Both the position numbers and the translations under genes were made by a program. A stretch of DNA of 64,000 bases from Amorphus sp040750475. Its GTDB lineage: Bacteria; Pseudomonadota; Alphaproteobacteria; Rhizobiales; Amorphaceae. The notes under the pieces were generated by a model, which did no database searches, was not told the origin of the DNA, and was given only the letters and a program-made list of their open reading frames with translations. The DNA is taken from contig NZ_JABJVY010000015.1 in the NCBI RefSeq assembly GCF_040750475.1, forward strand, positions 62,001 to 126,000, written 5' to 3'. Positions 25,672 to 34,209 of this stretch are shown here, piece after piece. Every line of letters starts with the position of its first letter. Positions within the stretch are counted from its first letter, which is position 1.

Positions 25672-26589
25672 TCACATTTGGTCCGTTTGGGGGATCTCGT
25701 GCGACTGGGTGAGTCGGGCTTGGACCATGGATATGAAAGACGCGACGGGTGGCGAGAGGCTGTGACCCGTTCGGCGGAACAGAAAGAAACGACGGACGAT
25801 CTGCTCTCCCGTCACCGCGACGAACTTGACAGAGAACTGATCTTCGAAAATGCGCGCATAGCCGGGAGCGGCGGTGATGCCCATTCCCTGTCCGACGAAG
25901 GCAAGTGCCGTGGTCAGGTAACGAACCCGGGTTTGCCGGACAGGAGCGAAGGGAAGGCTGGTCCAGATCGACCGCTCAAGATAGAGCGTGAAATCGTCGG
26001 AATACTGGATCCAATTGTACTGGCGCAGATCGGACCAAGACAGGGTTTCTGCGCGCGCCAGATCCGAATGTTGCGGCACGACGATTCGGATCGGCTCCCG
26101 CCAGAGAAGTTCGGCGTCGATCCCAGCCGGCATGGGGCGTTCCGGGCCGATCCCGATCTCCGCCTCGTTGTCTTGAACGGCGGGCATGATGCGATCGCCC
26201 GTCGTGTCCATGACCTGCAGGCTGATGTCGGGATAAAGTTCGGCAAACTCGGACGCTAAGGACGGCAGCAGGGAGCAGGCGAACACCTGCGACACGGCCA
26301 GCCGCACCTTACCCCGCTTGAGCGCCTTCAGATCCTCGGCGCTATCGTAGACCTGTTTGAGGTCCTCGAGAATCCGGGTGGTCACTGGCAGCATCTGGCG
26401 CCCGATCTCGGTCAATTTGACTTCCCGTTGCGCACGGTCGAACAGCGGCATCCCGTATTCGGTTTCCAGCTGGCGAACCAGCATGCTGACCGCCGATTGG
26501 GTCAGATTCATCTTTCGGGCGGCGACCGTAAAACTCCGTGCCTGGGCAACCTCGAAGAAGGCTCGCAACTGGCGCAGGGTGACGTTCAT
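25672..26589 (-). CDS. LysR-family transcriptional regulator
   Basis: A 305-residue regulator with an N-terminal winged helix (MNVTLRQLRAFFEVAQARSF, then MNLTQSAVSMLVRQLE) and a periplasmic-binding-like effector domain. It is divergent from the DadA-like oxidase and tricarboxylate-transporter operon, which it most likely controls. An inverted repeat lies in the 106-bp shared promoter region. The C-terminal effector domain is complete. Confidence 0.93.
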   Translation of the reverse strand: MNVTLRQLRAFFEVAQARSFTVAARKMNLTQSAVSMLVRQLETEYGMPLFDRAQREVKLTEIGRQMLPVTTRILEDLKQVYDSAEDLKALKRGKVRLAVSQVFACSLLPSLASEFAELYPDISLQVMDTTGDRIMPAVQDNEAEIGIGPERPMPAGIDAELLWREPIRIVVPQHSDLARAETLSWSDLRQYNWIQYSDDFTLYLERSIWTSLPFAPVRQTRVRYLTTALAFVGQGMGITAAPGYARIFEDQFSVKFVAVTGEQIVRRFFLFRRTGHSLSPPVASFISMVQARLTQSHEIPQTDQM

Positions 26590-26604
26590 AAGTCGGCCTG
26601 ATCC

Positions 26605-26620
26605 AATTAGAAAAATAATT
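26605..26620. promoter_or_regulatory. Inverted repeat in the LysR/DadA-like divergent promoter
   Basis: AATTA-gaaaaa-TAATT, an A/T-rich dyad with the T-N11-A form expected for LysR operators. It lies 16 bases upstream of the regulator start, so it could serve autoregulation and activation of the divergent operon. Confidence 0.5.
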
Positions 26621-26695
26621 CATTTGTCTGATGCTAAGTGCCTAAACAGAATGCGCAAGGGTGTTGTGCTGAGAAATTGAGCGGAAGCGGGCCAG

Positions 26696-27934
26696 GTGCA
26701 TATCGCGATTGTCGGGACTGGGGTGGTCGGGGCCTGTACGGCAGGTTGGCTTCAACGCGACGGCCATACGATCACGTTCGTCGACCCGCGCGAGGCCGGT
26801 GAGGCCTGCTCCTTCGGCAATGCCGGTTCGCTGTCGCCAAGCGCCTGTCTGCCGGTCGGGATGCCCGGCATGTGGCGCAACATTCCGAAATGGCTGCTCG
26901 ACCCGGAAGGGCCGCTGGTTATCCGCGCGCACTATCTGCCGCGCATCCTGCCGTGGCTTCTGCAATTCATGCAGGCATCGACGGAAAAGGAGGTTGTCCG
27001 CATCGCGACGGCCGTTCGCAATCTGCTGCGTCCGGTTTTCGAAGCGTACGAACCGCTAGCTCAGCGTGCCGGCGCCTCGTCCCTGATCCGGCGCAATGGC
27101 TGCCTCTACGTCTATTCTTCCCGCGAGAGTGCGCGGAGATGGAAATGGGGGATGGACCTTCGCCGAAACCTGGGCGTGGAAATGCGGGAGGTCGACAGCG
27201 ACGAGCTCGCCGAGCTGGAGCCGGCCCTTAAAGGCACCTTTCGGTTCGGTCAGTTTGCGTCCGACAACGGATCCACCCCCGATCCATCGGCCTTGGTGAA
27301 GGCGATCTACGGACAGGCCATCAAGGATGGCGCCACTCATGTGCGCTCGTCCGTGACTGGTTTCGAGCTGACGGGCGGCGTGGTCGATCGGCTCGTCCTC
27401 GACGATGGGGAGCGGCTTGAGGTCGATGGCGTTGTGCTGGCGGCCGGAGCCTGGTCGGCGCGGCTGTCGCGTCAACTGGGTGCTCGGATCCCGCTGGAAA
27501 GCCAGCGCGGCTATCATGTCACCGTGGCCGATCCGAATGTGATCCTGGAACGCAACGTGATGGCGGTGGAGCACAACATCATGGTCAATCCGATGCATTC
27601 CGGCCTGCGGCTTGCGGGAACGGTGGAATTCGCCGGATTGAATGCACCACCGCGATACGAGCGCGCAGAGTCATTACTGCGCAAGGGGAACGACCTGTTC
27701 CCCGGCCTGCACGGGTCGAGGGAGTCCTACTGGATGGGGCATCGCCCCTGTCTTCCCGACAGCCTTCCGGTCATCGGGCTCGCGCCGAAGGCCGACAACG
27801 CGTTCCTGGGCTTCGGCCATGGTCATGTCGGCATGTGCGGCGGCGCGACGACCGGACGGGAGATCGCGAACCTGGTGAGCGGGCGAGACCCGGAGGTCGA
27901 TCTCTCCCCCTTCAGTCCCACGCGCTTTCGATAA
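26696..27934 (+). CDS. DadA-like FAD-dependent amino acid dehydrogenase
   Basis: A 412-residue DAO-family flavoprotein starting at GTG 26696. It has the N-terminal GTGVVGACTAG Rossmann motif (residues 7-17) and ends with the conserved GFGHGHVGMCGGATTGREIA block. Closest to small-subunit D-amino acid dehydrogenases (DadA), which oxidise D-amino acids to 2-oxo acids at the membrane. It heads an operon with a complete tricarboxylate-type transporter, so the oxidised compound may be the imported one or its derivative. Other secondary-amine acids, such as a proline analogue, are equally possible. Confidence 0.85.
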   Translation: MHIAIVGTGVVGACTAGWLQRDGHTITFVDPREAGEACSFGNAGSLSPSACLPVGMPGMWRNIPKWLLDPEGPLVIRAHYLPRILPWLLQFMQASTEKEVVRIATAVRNLLRPVFEAYEPLAQRAGASSLIRRNGCLYVYSSRESARRWKWGMDLRRNLGVEMREVDSDELAELEPALKGTFRFGQFASDNGSTPDPSALVKAIYGQAIKDGATHVRSSVTGFELTGGVVDRLVLDDGERLEVDGVVLAAGAWSARLSRQLGARIPLESQRGYHVTVADPNVILERNVMAVEHNIMVNPMHSGLRLAGTVEFAGLNAPPRYERAESLLRKGNDLFPGLHGSRESYWMGHRPCLPDSLPVIGLAPKADNAFLGFGHGHVGMCGGATTGREIANLVSGRDPEVDLSPFSPTRFR

Positions 27935-27970
27935 CGTCCTCAGCCTGCAAAAAAGAAGGAGCCTTCCAGA

Positions 27971-28972
27971 ATGACCACATTGAAGAGGCGGCAACTGTTG
28001 GCCGCTGTCCTCGGCGTGGCGTCGATTGCCGGCATCGCGTCTGGTCTCGTCGCGCCGGCCGCCGCGCAGGACAGCTATCCCGATAAACCGATTACTCTCG
28101 TGGTTCCGTTCCCGCCGGGCGGCTCTACGGATCTTCTCGCCCGACAGATCGGCGAGGCGATTTCCGGCCCGCTCGGTCAGCCGGTCGTGGTGGAGAATCG
28201 CGGCGGGGCCGGTGGCACGGTCGGGGCCAACTATGTGGTCAACTCCGAGCCGGATGGCTACACGCTGCTGATGGGTGTGACCGGCTCGAACGCCATCAGT
28301 GCCGCGCTGCGCAACGACCTGCCTTACGATCCCGTGACGGACTTCGACCCGGTCTCCATCGTCATCGCTGCGCCGTTGGCCCTTGTGGTCAATGCCGACA
28401 GCGATTTCCAAAGCGTTCAGGACGTCATCGACTACGCGAAAGAAAATCCGGAGCGCTTTACCCACGGCACGCCGGGTGTCGGAACGTCGATGCACATGAC
28501 GGGCGAGCTGTTCGGGCTGGAAACCGACACCAAGCTTCTGCACGTGCCGTACAAGGGTAGCGCGCAGGCGCTTCAGGACCTTCTGGGCGGTCAGATCGAC
28601 GGCATGTTCGGCGATATTCTGGTCACCTCAGAATATGTGAAGTCGGGCCGATTGAGGGCGCTGGGCGTCACCTCCACGCAGCGGCACTATCTGCTGCCGG
28701 ATGTGCCTACGATCGAGGAAGCTGGCGTCGATGGCTTTGCGGCCTTCTCCTGGCAGGGCGTATTCGCGCCGGCAGGGACGCCCAAGCCGATACTCGACAC
28801 GCTTTATGACGAGATCTCCAAGGCGCTGGAGTCGGAAAAGCTCCAGGCCTTCTTCGAGGAGAAGGGCTTTCTCATCGAAAGCATGCCGCCAGCGGAGTCC
28901 AAGGCGTTTATCGCTGCCGAAGTCGAGAAGTGGAAGGGCGTTGTCGAGGCCGCCGGAATCGGGCCGAATTGA
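27971..28972 (+). CDS. Tripartite tricarboxylate transporter substrate-binding protein (TctC/Bug family)
   Basis: A 333-residue periplasmic receptor with an N-terminal export signal (KRRQ start, cleavage near AAAQD, residues 31-35). It has the Bug-family signature YPDKPITLVVPFPPGGSTD and the later PYKGSAQALQDLLGGQID. It binds a carboxylate ligand and delivers it to the TctAB membrane complex encoded downstream. Confidence 0.92.
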   Translation: MTTLKRRQLLAAVLGVASIAGIASGLVAPAAAQDSYPDKPITLVVPFPPGGSTDLLARQIGEAISGPLGQPVVVENRGGAGGTVGANYVVNSEPDGYTLLMGVTGSNAISAALRNDLPYDPVTDFDPVSIVIAAPLALVVNADSDFQSVQDVIDYAKENPERFTHGTPGVGTSMHMTGELFGLETDTKLLHVPYKGSAQALQDLLGGQIDGMFGDILVTSEYVKSGRLRALGVTSTQRHYLLPDVPTIEEAGVDGFAAFSWQGVFAPAGTPKPILDTLYDEISKALESEKLQAFFEEKGFLIESMPPAESKAFIAAEVEKWKGVVEAAGIGPN

Positions 28973-28992
28973 CGCTATCGCATGACGTGGAC

Positions 28993-29022
28993 CGGGCATC
29001 GGGCCAACGCTCCCGATGCCCG
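28993..29022 (+). other. Hairpin between tctC-like and tctB-like genes
   Basis: A perfect 11-bp stem, CGGGCATCGGG/CCCGATGCCCG, with an 8-base loop and no T-tract. It sits just after the receptor gene and likely stabilises its mRNA, giving more receptor than permease. Confidence 0.65.
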
Positions 29023-29067
29023 CGAAGTCTCTAGAGTGGCCGTTCACACCCTTGGAGGGGAGGGCGC

Positions 29068-29550
29068 GTGACCATCCACACATCGGTCAGAGAGTATTCC
29101 GCGGCTGCGGTCGTGGTCGCGTTCGGTGTCGGCTTGGCGAGCGTGTCCGCGACTTATCCGCTCGGCAGCATGTTTCGGCCAGGGCCGGGATTTGTCCCCC
29201 TAGGGATCGGCTGCCTGATCGCGCTGCTCGGCCTCGTGATTGCGGCTGAGACCTGGGTCGGCAGCAGACGGACGGATGAGGGACCGGCGGACGAAGGGAT
29301 GTCGGGCCCCGACGTCTTCGCCTGGCGCTCCGCGCTGTCCGTCGCAATCGGCATGGTGGCCTTCGCGGCCCTTGTCGATCGCGCGGGATACGTGCCGGCA
29401 ACGATCGCGCTGGTGTTCATCTCGTCGCTTGGGGAAGCCCGGAGGAACTGGTGGGCGGTCGGCTTCGTCGCCGCGTTTATGGCCCTCTTCGGTTCACTCC
29501 TGTTCATCTGGGGGCTTGGCTTGCCCGTCAACACGATCGGACCACGATGA
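29068..29550 (+). CDS. Tripartite tricarboxylate transporter small subunit (TctB family)
   Basis: A 160-residue protein starting at GTG 29068, with GGAGGGGAG eight or so bases upstream. Four membrane segments are visible (about residues 10-28, 40-55, 85-105 and 120-150), with a charged central loop. It overlaps the TctA-like gene by four bases. The subunit is required for carboxylate uptake with TctA and the TctC receptor. Confidence 0.88.
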   Translation: MTIHTSVREYSAAAVVVAFGVGLASVSATYPLGSMFRPGPGFVPLGIGCLIALLGLVIAAETWVGSRRTDEGPADEGMSGPDVFAWRSALSVAIGMVAFAALVDRAGYVPATIALVFISSLGEARRNWWAVGFVAAFMALFGSLLFIWGLGLPVNTIGPR

Positions 29551-31049
29551 GCGAATTCTACGCGCACATCGCACTCGGCCTGCACAAGGCGCTCAGCGTC
29601 GACGGGCTGCTGTTCTGCTTCGTCGGTGTGACGGTAGGCACGATTGTCGGTGTGTTGCCCGGGATCGGGCCGCTTGCGGCGATCTCGCTGGCGCTACCGA
29701 TGACCTACTATCTCGACCCTACGGCGGCGCTGATCATGCTGGCGGGGATTTTCTACGGCGCCCAATATGGCGGCTCGACGGCCTCGATCCTGCTCAACCT
29801 GCCCGGCACGGCAACGGCGGCGATCACCTGTCTCGACGGCTATCCGCTCGCCAAGAAGGGCAAAGCGCCACTTGCCCTGCTGGTGACGGCGGTGAACTCC
29901 TTTGTCGGCTCGTCGGTCGGCATCGTGTTGGTAATGGGGTTCGCGCCGCTGATTGCGGAGTTGGCGCTCGAATTCTCTTCGCCGGAATATTTCTCGGTCA
30001 TGCTTCTGGGCCTGATCGCGGCATCGACGATGACTGTCGGTTCTCCCTTCAAAGGGCTGGCTATGGTGGTTTTCGGCGTGGCGCTTGGCCTAGTGGGGAC
30101 CGACGTCAACACCGGCATGTTCCGGTTCAACTTCGGCATCCTTCAATTGGCTGACGGCATCAGCCTGGTGGCGCTGGCGATGGGCTTGTTCGGCGTGGCC
30201 GAAATCATCGCCAATATCGGAGGGGCACCGACCAAGCCGATGGGTGTCGGGCGCATTGCCTTCAAGGAGATGTGGCCAACGAAGGTGGAATGGAAACGGA
30301 TTTGGCCGCCGACGCTTCGCGGCTCGCTGATCGGGTCTTTCGTTGGCGCGCTGCCAGGTACGGGACCGGGCATCGCATCGCTGATGGCGTACGCGGGCGA
30401 GAAGCGGTTGTCGAAACATCCAGAGGAATTCGGGCAGGGCGCCCTGGAAGGGATTTCCGCTCCCGAAGCTGCCAACAACGCCTCCGTCCAGGCGGCGTTC
30501 ATTCCGACGCTGAGCCTCGGCATTCCCGGCGATGCCGTCGTGGCAGTTCTATTGGGCGCGATGATCCTGCATGGCATCACGCCGGGCCCGAACCTTATCA
30601 ATGAGCAGCCTGAGATGTTCTGGGGGCTTATCATGAGCTTCTGGATCGGCAATCTTATGCTGTTGGTGCTCAATATTCCCCTGATCGGTCTATGGGTCCG
30701 GCTTCTGTCGATCCCTTATCATCTGCTCTATCCGGCAATCCTCGTCCTGGTCTGCGTTGGCGTCTATTCCTCCAACAACAGCGTCTTCGACATCTTCGTA
30801 GTGCTCGGGTTCGGTCTTGTCGGCTATCTCATGCGGCTTTTCGACTATCCCGCCATGCCGGTCCTATTGGGCTTTATTCTCGGCCCTCTGATGGAGGAGC
30901 ATTTCCGCAGGGCAATGCTGCTTGCGCACGGCGATGTCGCCGTCTTCGTTCAGCGGCCGATCAGCCTGGCCTTTCTCTTGGTGAGCCTGGCCTTTCTGGT
31001 CGCGGCCTTTCTGCCCGGGCTTCGCAAGCGCTTTGCCAGTGGCGGATGA
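29547..31049 (+). CDS. Tripartite tricarboxylate transporter large permease (TctA family)
   Basis: A 500-residue permease with about twelve membrane segments. The two TctA signature regions are GTIVGVLPGIGPLAAISLALP (its core GVLPGIGP) and GALPGTGPGIASLMAYAGEK (core GALPGTGPG). ATG 29547 overlaps the TctB stop. Together with the two preceding genes it forms a complete sodium- or proton-driven carboxylate importer. Confidence 0.93.
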   Translation: MSEFYAHIALGLHKALSVDGLLFCFVGVTVGTIVGVLPGIGPLAAISLALPMTYYLDPTAALIMLAGIFYGAQYGGSTASILLNLPGTATAAITCLDGYPLAKKGKAPLALLVTAVNSFVGSSVGIVLVMGFAPLIAELALEFSSPEYFSVMLLGLIAASTMTVGSPFKGLAMVVFGVALGLVGTDVNTGMFRFNFGILQLADGISLVALAMGLFGVAEIIANIGGAPTKPMGVGRIAFKEMWPTKVEWKRIWPPTLRGSLIGSFVGALPGTGPGIASLMAYAGEKRLSKHPEEFGQGALEGISAPEAANNASVQAAFIPTLSLGIPGDAVVAVLLGAMILHGITPGPNLINEQPEMFWGLIMSFWIGNLMLLVLNIPLIGLWVRLLSIPYHLLYPAILVLVCVGVYSSNNSVFDIFVVLGFGLVGYLMRLFDYPAMPVLLGFILGPLMEEHFRRAMLLAHGDVAVFVQRPISLAFLLVSLAFLVAAFLPGLRKRFASGG

Positions 31050-31141
31050 CGCACGACAGCGCAATGATGCCGCCGGACTGCTCGTTTCTGATCAAAAAAT
31101 AGGCCACGCCGATTTCTTTGGCATTTCGGCATTGGTTTCGT

Positions 31142-31170
31142 TTGACAGAACGGTGCCTCGCACTCCTAAT
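31142..31170 (+). promoter_or_regulatory. Candidate sigma-70 promoter of the TRAP operon
   Basis: TTGACA (31142-31147), a 17-bp spacer and CCTAAT (31165-31170). The -35 is perfect and the -10 matches 4 of 6. It lies about 80 bases before the DctP start. Confidence 0.55.
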
Positions 31171-31247
31171 TGCGAGATTAAATGTCGGATTGGCGATTAT
31201 CGCGCGAAAGATCGCATTTGGGTGTTCCTGCCAACAGCGAGGCTTCC

Positions 31248-32261
31248 ATGAAACTGAAAATGCTGCCCGTCGCCCTTGTCGCAGTGGGGTTGAGCACGGC
31301 GTCCGCGGGCGCGGAGAACCTGCGCTATGCGCATTTCATGCCGGCGCAGAGTTGGCAGCAGGATAAGCTCTTTGAGGCGTGGGCGGATGCCGTCAACGAG
31401 GCTTCGGGCGGCGAGCTCGACGTTACCATCTTCCCGGCACAGACGCTCGGCAAGGCCCCGGCGGGCTATGACAACGCCAAAAACGGCGTCGCCGACATCG
31501 CTTGGACGGTTCAGGGCTATACCGCCGGCCGCTTCCCGCTGAGTCAGATCATGGAATTGCCAGGGCTGTTCGACACGGCCGAAGTCGGCTCGTGCGCGTT
31601 CCAGAAGCTCTACGATTCCGGCGCGCTGGACGACGAATACAAGGACACGCATGTCCTGTTCGTCCACACTCACGGGCCGGGCCAGCTCCACATGGGCGAG
31701 GAGCCGGTGAAGACGCTCGCTGATCTGCAGGGCAAGAAGCTGCGCCGCCCGACTGCCGTCATCGGTACGTTGCTCGACGAGCTGGGCGCGGAGCCCGTCG
31801 GTCTGCCCGCTCCGGCCATCTATGAAAACCTCGAGCGAGGTGTCATCGACGGCTACATGATCACGTGGGAATCGGTCGTGGCTTTCCGACTGGCCGAGCT
31901 CACCAAGTACCACACCGATTTCGGCTTCTACTCGCTCGCTTTCGTTACCACGATGAACAAGGCGAAGTATGAGGCTCTATCGGACGAGGCCAAGGCCGCT
32001 ATCGACGAGAATTCCGGCATGAAATGGTCGCTGATCGCCGGCCAGGGCTATGACGCGGCTGATGCGGAAGCCATCGAGATGCTGAAGACGGACTCGGAAA
32101 TCTACGAGATTCCCGAGGACGAGCTTGCCGAATGGGAAGCCGCCGCGGAGCGGGCGAAGGAGATCTATCTCGAAGAGCTCGATTCCAAGGGCCTTCCGGG
32201 CACCGAGACCTACGAAAAGGTCGAGGAATACGTGGCCCAATGCGAGGCGGAGCTGAGCTGA
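31248..32261 (+). CDS. TRAP transporter substrate-binding protein (DctP family)
   Basis: A 337-residue periplasmic receptor. Start ATG 31248 gives a proper signal peptide (MKLKMLPVALVAVGLST, cleavage near GAEN, residue 21-24). Internal hallmarks are HFMPAQSW, DLQGKKLRRP (with the carboxylate-binding Arg) and PAIYENLERGVIDG. It should bind an organic acid and feed the DctQM permease. A terminator-like hairpin follows, so the receptor is probably expressed more highly than the permease. Confidence 0.93.
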   Translation: MKLKMLPVALVAVGLSTASAGAENLRYAHFMPAQSWQQDKLFEAWADAVNEASGGELDVTIFPAQTLGKAPAGYDNAKNGVADIAWTVQGYTAGRFPLSQIMELPGLFDTAEVGSCAFQKLYDSGALDDEYKDTHVLFVHTHGPGQLHMGEEPVKTLADLQGKKLRRPTAVIGTLLDELGAEPVGLPAPAIYENLERGVIDGYMITWESVVAFRLAELTKYHTDFGFYSLAFVTTMNKAKYEALSDEAKAAIDENSGMKWSLIAGQGYDAADAEAIEMLKTDSEIYEIPEDELAEWEAAAERAKEIYLEELDSKGLPGTETYEKVEEYVAQCEAELS

Positions 32262-32304
32262 TCGTCGCATCGACGGCAGCTTGGGATACAAGACCTAATC
32301 CGGT

Positions 32305-32335
32305 CCGGCCCGTCAGGGTCGGGCCGGCGTTTTTT
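32305..32335 (+). terminator. Rho-independent terminator or attenuator after dctP-like gene
   Basis: Stem CCGGCCCG/CGGGCCGG, 7-base loop, then CG and six T residues. It lies between the receptor gene and the small permease gene of the same transport system, consistent with partial termination. Confidence 0.85.
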
Positions 32336-32361
32336 GTTCCTGCCTCGATCGAGCCCGTATC

Positions 32362-32892
32362 ATGACATTCTCAACCCGCCATCACGGTCCGCTCGCGCGC
32401 GTTGCCCGTCTTGCGGTTGCGGCCAGCGAACTGCTCGCGATCGCGGCCGTCCTGGCTCTGTTCGTCGTTGTGGCATTCAATATTTTGGCTCGTAGCGTCT
32501 TCGATGCCTCGGGAGCACAGATTAATCTGATGATCCCGGGGGCCGTGGAACTGGCGAGCTACGCGCTGCTGATCGCCGTGTTCGCCGCATTGCCGGCCGG
32601 TCTCGAAAACGGGCTCATCCGGGTCGACGTCCTGACCGGACTGTTGCCGCGTGGCGTGCACCGGGTTCTCGACCGTTTCTGGTTTGTGATCCTTTTCGCC
32701 TTCGCGGCGACGTTGGCGTGGCTTTTCGCAAATCAGGTCCTGGAAACCTGGGAGCAGGGCGAGGTGACCCAGGACTGGGGCGTTCCGATGTGGGCGATCT
32801 ATGTCGTGGTCACGATCGAATGCGTGGCCTTCGCCATCGTCTCGCTTGCCGAAGTGTTCGACCCGATCGTTAAGGAAGCGGAGCTGGGATGA
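32362..32892 (+). CDS. TRAP transporter small permease (DctQ family)
   Basis: A 176-residue protein with four membrane segments (about residues 25-45, 60-80, 100-122 and 142-165), the usual DctQ layout. Its stop codon overlaps the start of the large permease (ATGA). It acts in the inner membrane with DctM. Confidence 0.9.
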   Translation: MTFSTRHHGPLARVARLAVAASELLAIAAVLALFVVVAFNILARSVFDASGAQINLMIPGAVELASYALLIAVFAALPAGLENGLIRVDVLTGLLPRGVHRVLDRFWFVILFAFAATLAWLFANQVLETWEQGEVTQDWGVPMWAIYVVVTIECVAFAIVSLAEVFDPIVKEAELG

Positions 32893-34196
32893 TGGATCCG
32901 CTGTCGATCGGTCTCATTTCGATCGCGCTTTTGTTCGCGATCGTGCTTCTGGGTGCTCCCGTTGGGCTCGCCATGGTGTTGGTCGGCGTCGGCGGGTTCG
33001 CCGCGATCGTCGGGATCGCGCCGGCGCTCAGCGTGTTGCAGACCGCTGCGTTCGAAACGGCCTCGAACTACTCCTTCACGCTCGTGCCGCTGTTCATGCT
33101 GATGGGCAATCTCATCTCTCAATCGGGCATGGCGGCCGATCTGTTTCATGGCGCGGAAAAGCTCACGCGCGGCCGGCCTGGCGGGCTCGGCGCTGCAGGC
33201 GTGACGGCGAGCGCCGTGTTTTCCACCGTCTCCGGTTCGTCGCTGGCGACCGCCTCGACCATGACCAAGGTCGCCTATCCAGAGATGCGCAAGCGGGGCT
33301 ACGATCCGCGGCTTGCGACCGGATCGCTCGCCGCCGGCGGGACGCTCGGAATCATGATCCCGCCTTCGATCGCGCTTTTGCTCTATGCGCTGATCACAGA
33401 GCAGTCGGTCGGCGAGATGTTCCTCGCGGGCATCCTGCCGGGCGTACTGGCCTACATCCTCTACGTCATCACCGTCTTCATCATGGCGCGCATTTGGCGG
33501 GGAGAGACCGAGCTGGACCCGGAACAAGGGCCAGCCAGTCTTGCCTCGTGGCTCGAGGCGGGTCGGCTGTTCGCGCCGGCGTTTGGGCTCTTCGCCCTCG
33601 TGATGGGCGGGCTTTATGGCGGCTTTTTCACGCCGACTGAGGCGGGCGGCGCCGGCGCCGCGTTCGCGCTCGTCTATGCGGTCGCGAAGGGGATGCGCTG
33701 GAAGGGCTTCGTGCAGGCGCTTCGGGCAACGGTGGAGACGACGGCGACGATATTCTTCATCCTGATCGGCGCGGAAGTGCTCGGCTTCCTCGTCTCCACG
33801 TCGCAGCTTTCCTTCGGTATGGTCGACTTCATGCGCGATGCCGGGCTCGGGCCGTGGCAGGTGCTGATCGCGATCATGGTCTTCTACATCGTGCTGGGCT
33901 GCTTCATGGAAAGCCTGGCGATGATCCTTCTCACCGTGCCGATCTTCTTCCCTGTCATCGTCGACAGCGGGTTCGATCCGGTCTGGTTCGGCATCATCGC
34001 CGTCGTCACGGTGGAGCTCGGCCTGATTTCCCCGCCGGTCGGCATGAACCTTTTCATGGTGAAGTCGGTGGCGACGGAATTGCCGCTGAAGACCATCATG
34101 GCCGGCGTCGTGCCGTTCATCCTCAGCGATATCGTGCGGCTTGCGATCTTGATCCTCGTGCCGCAGATCGTGCTGCTGCTTCCCGGCCGGCTCTGA
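32889..34196 (+). CDS. TRAP transporter large permease (DctM family)
   Basis: A 435-residue membrane protein with about twelve segments and conserved DctM regions: GNLISQSGMAADLFHGAEKL, AVFSTVSGSSLATASTMTK and PPSIALLLYALIT. It forms the sodium-coupled transport subunit. It is the last gene of the TRAP operon and converges on the hydantoinase operon, whose substrate it may import. Confidence 0.93.
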   Translation: MMDPLSIGLISIALLFAIVLLGAPVGLAMVLVGVGGFAAIVGIAPALSVLQTAAFETASNYSFTLVPLFMLMGNLISQSGMAADLFHGAEKLTRGRPGGLGAAGVTASAVFSTVSGSSLATASTMTKVAYPEMRKRGYDPRLATGSLAAGGTLGIMIPPSIALLLYALITEQSVGEMFLAGILPGVLAYILYVITVFIMARIWRGETELDPEQGPASLASWLEAGRLFAPAFGLFALVMGGLYGGFFTPTEAGGAGAAFALVYAVAKGMRWKGFVQALRATVETTATIFFILIGAEVLGFLVSTSQLSFGMVDFMRDAGLGPWQVLIAIMVFYIVLGCFMESLAMILLTVPIFFPVIVDSGFDPVWFGIIAVVTVELGLISPPVGMNLFMVKSVATELPLKTIMAGVVPFILSDIVRLAILILVPQIVLLLPGRL

Positions 34197-34209
34197 CCCG
34201 ACGGCGGTC

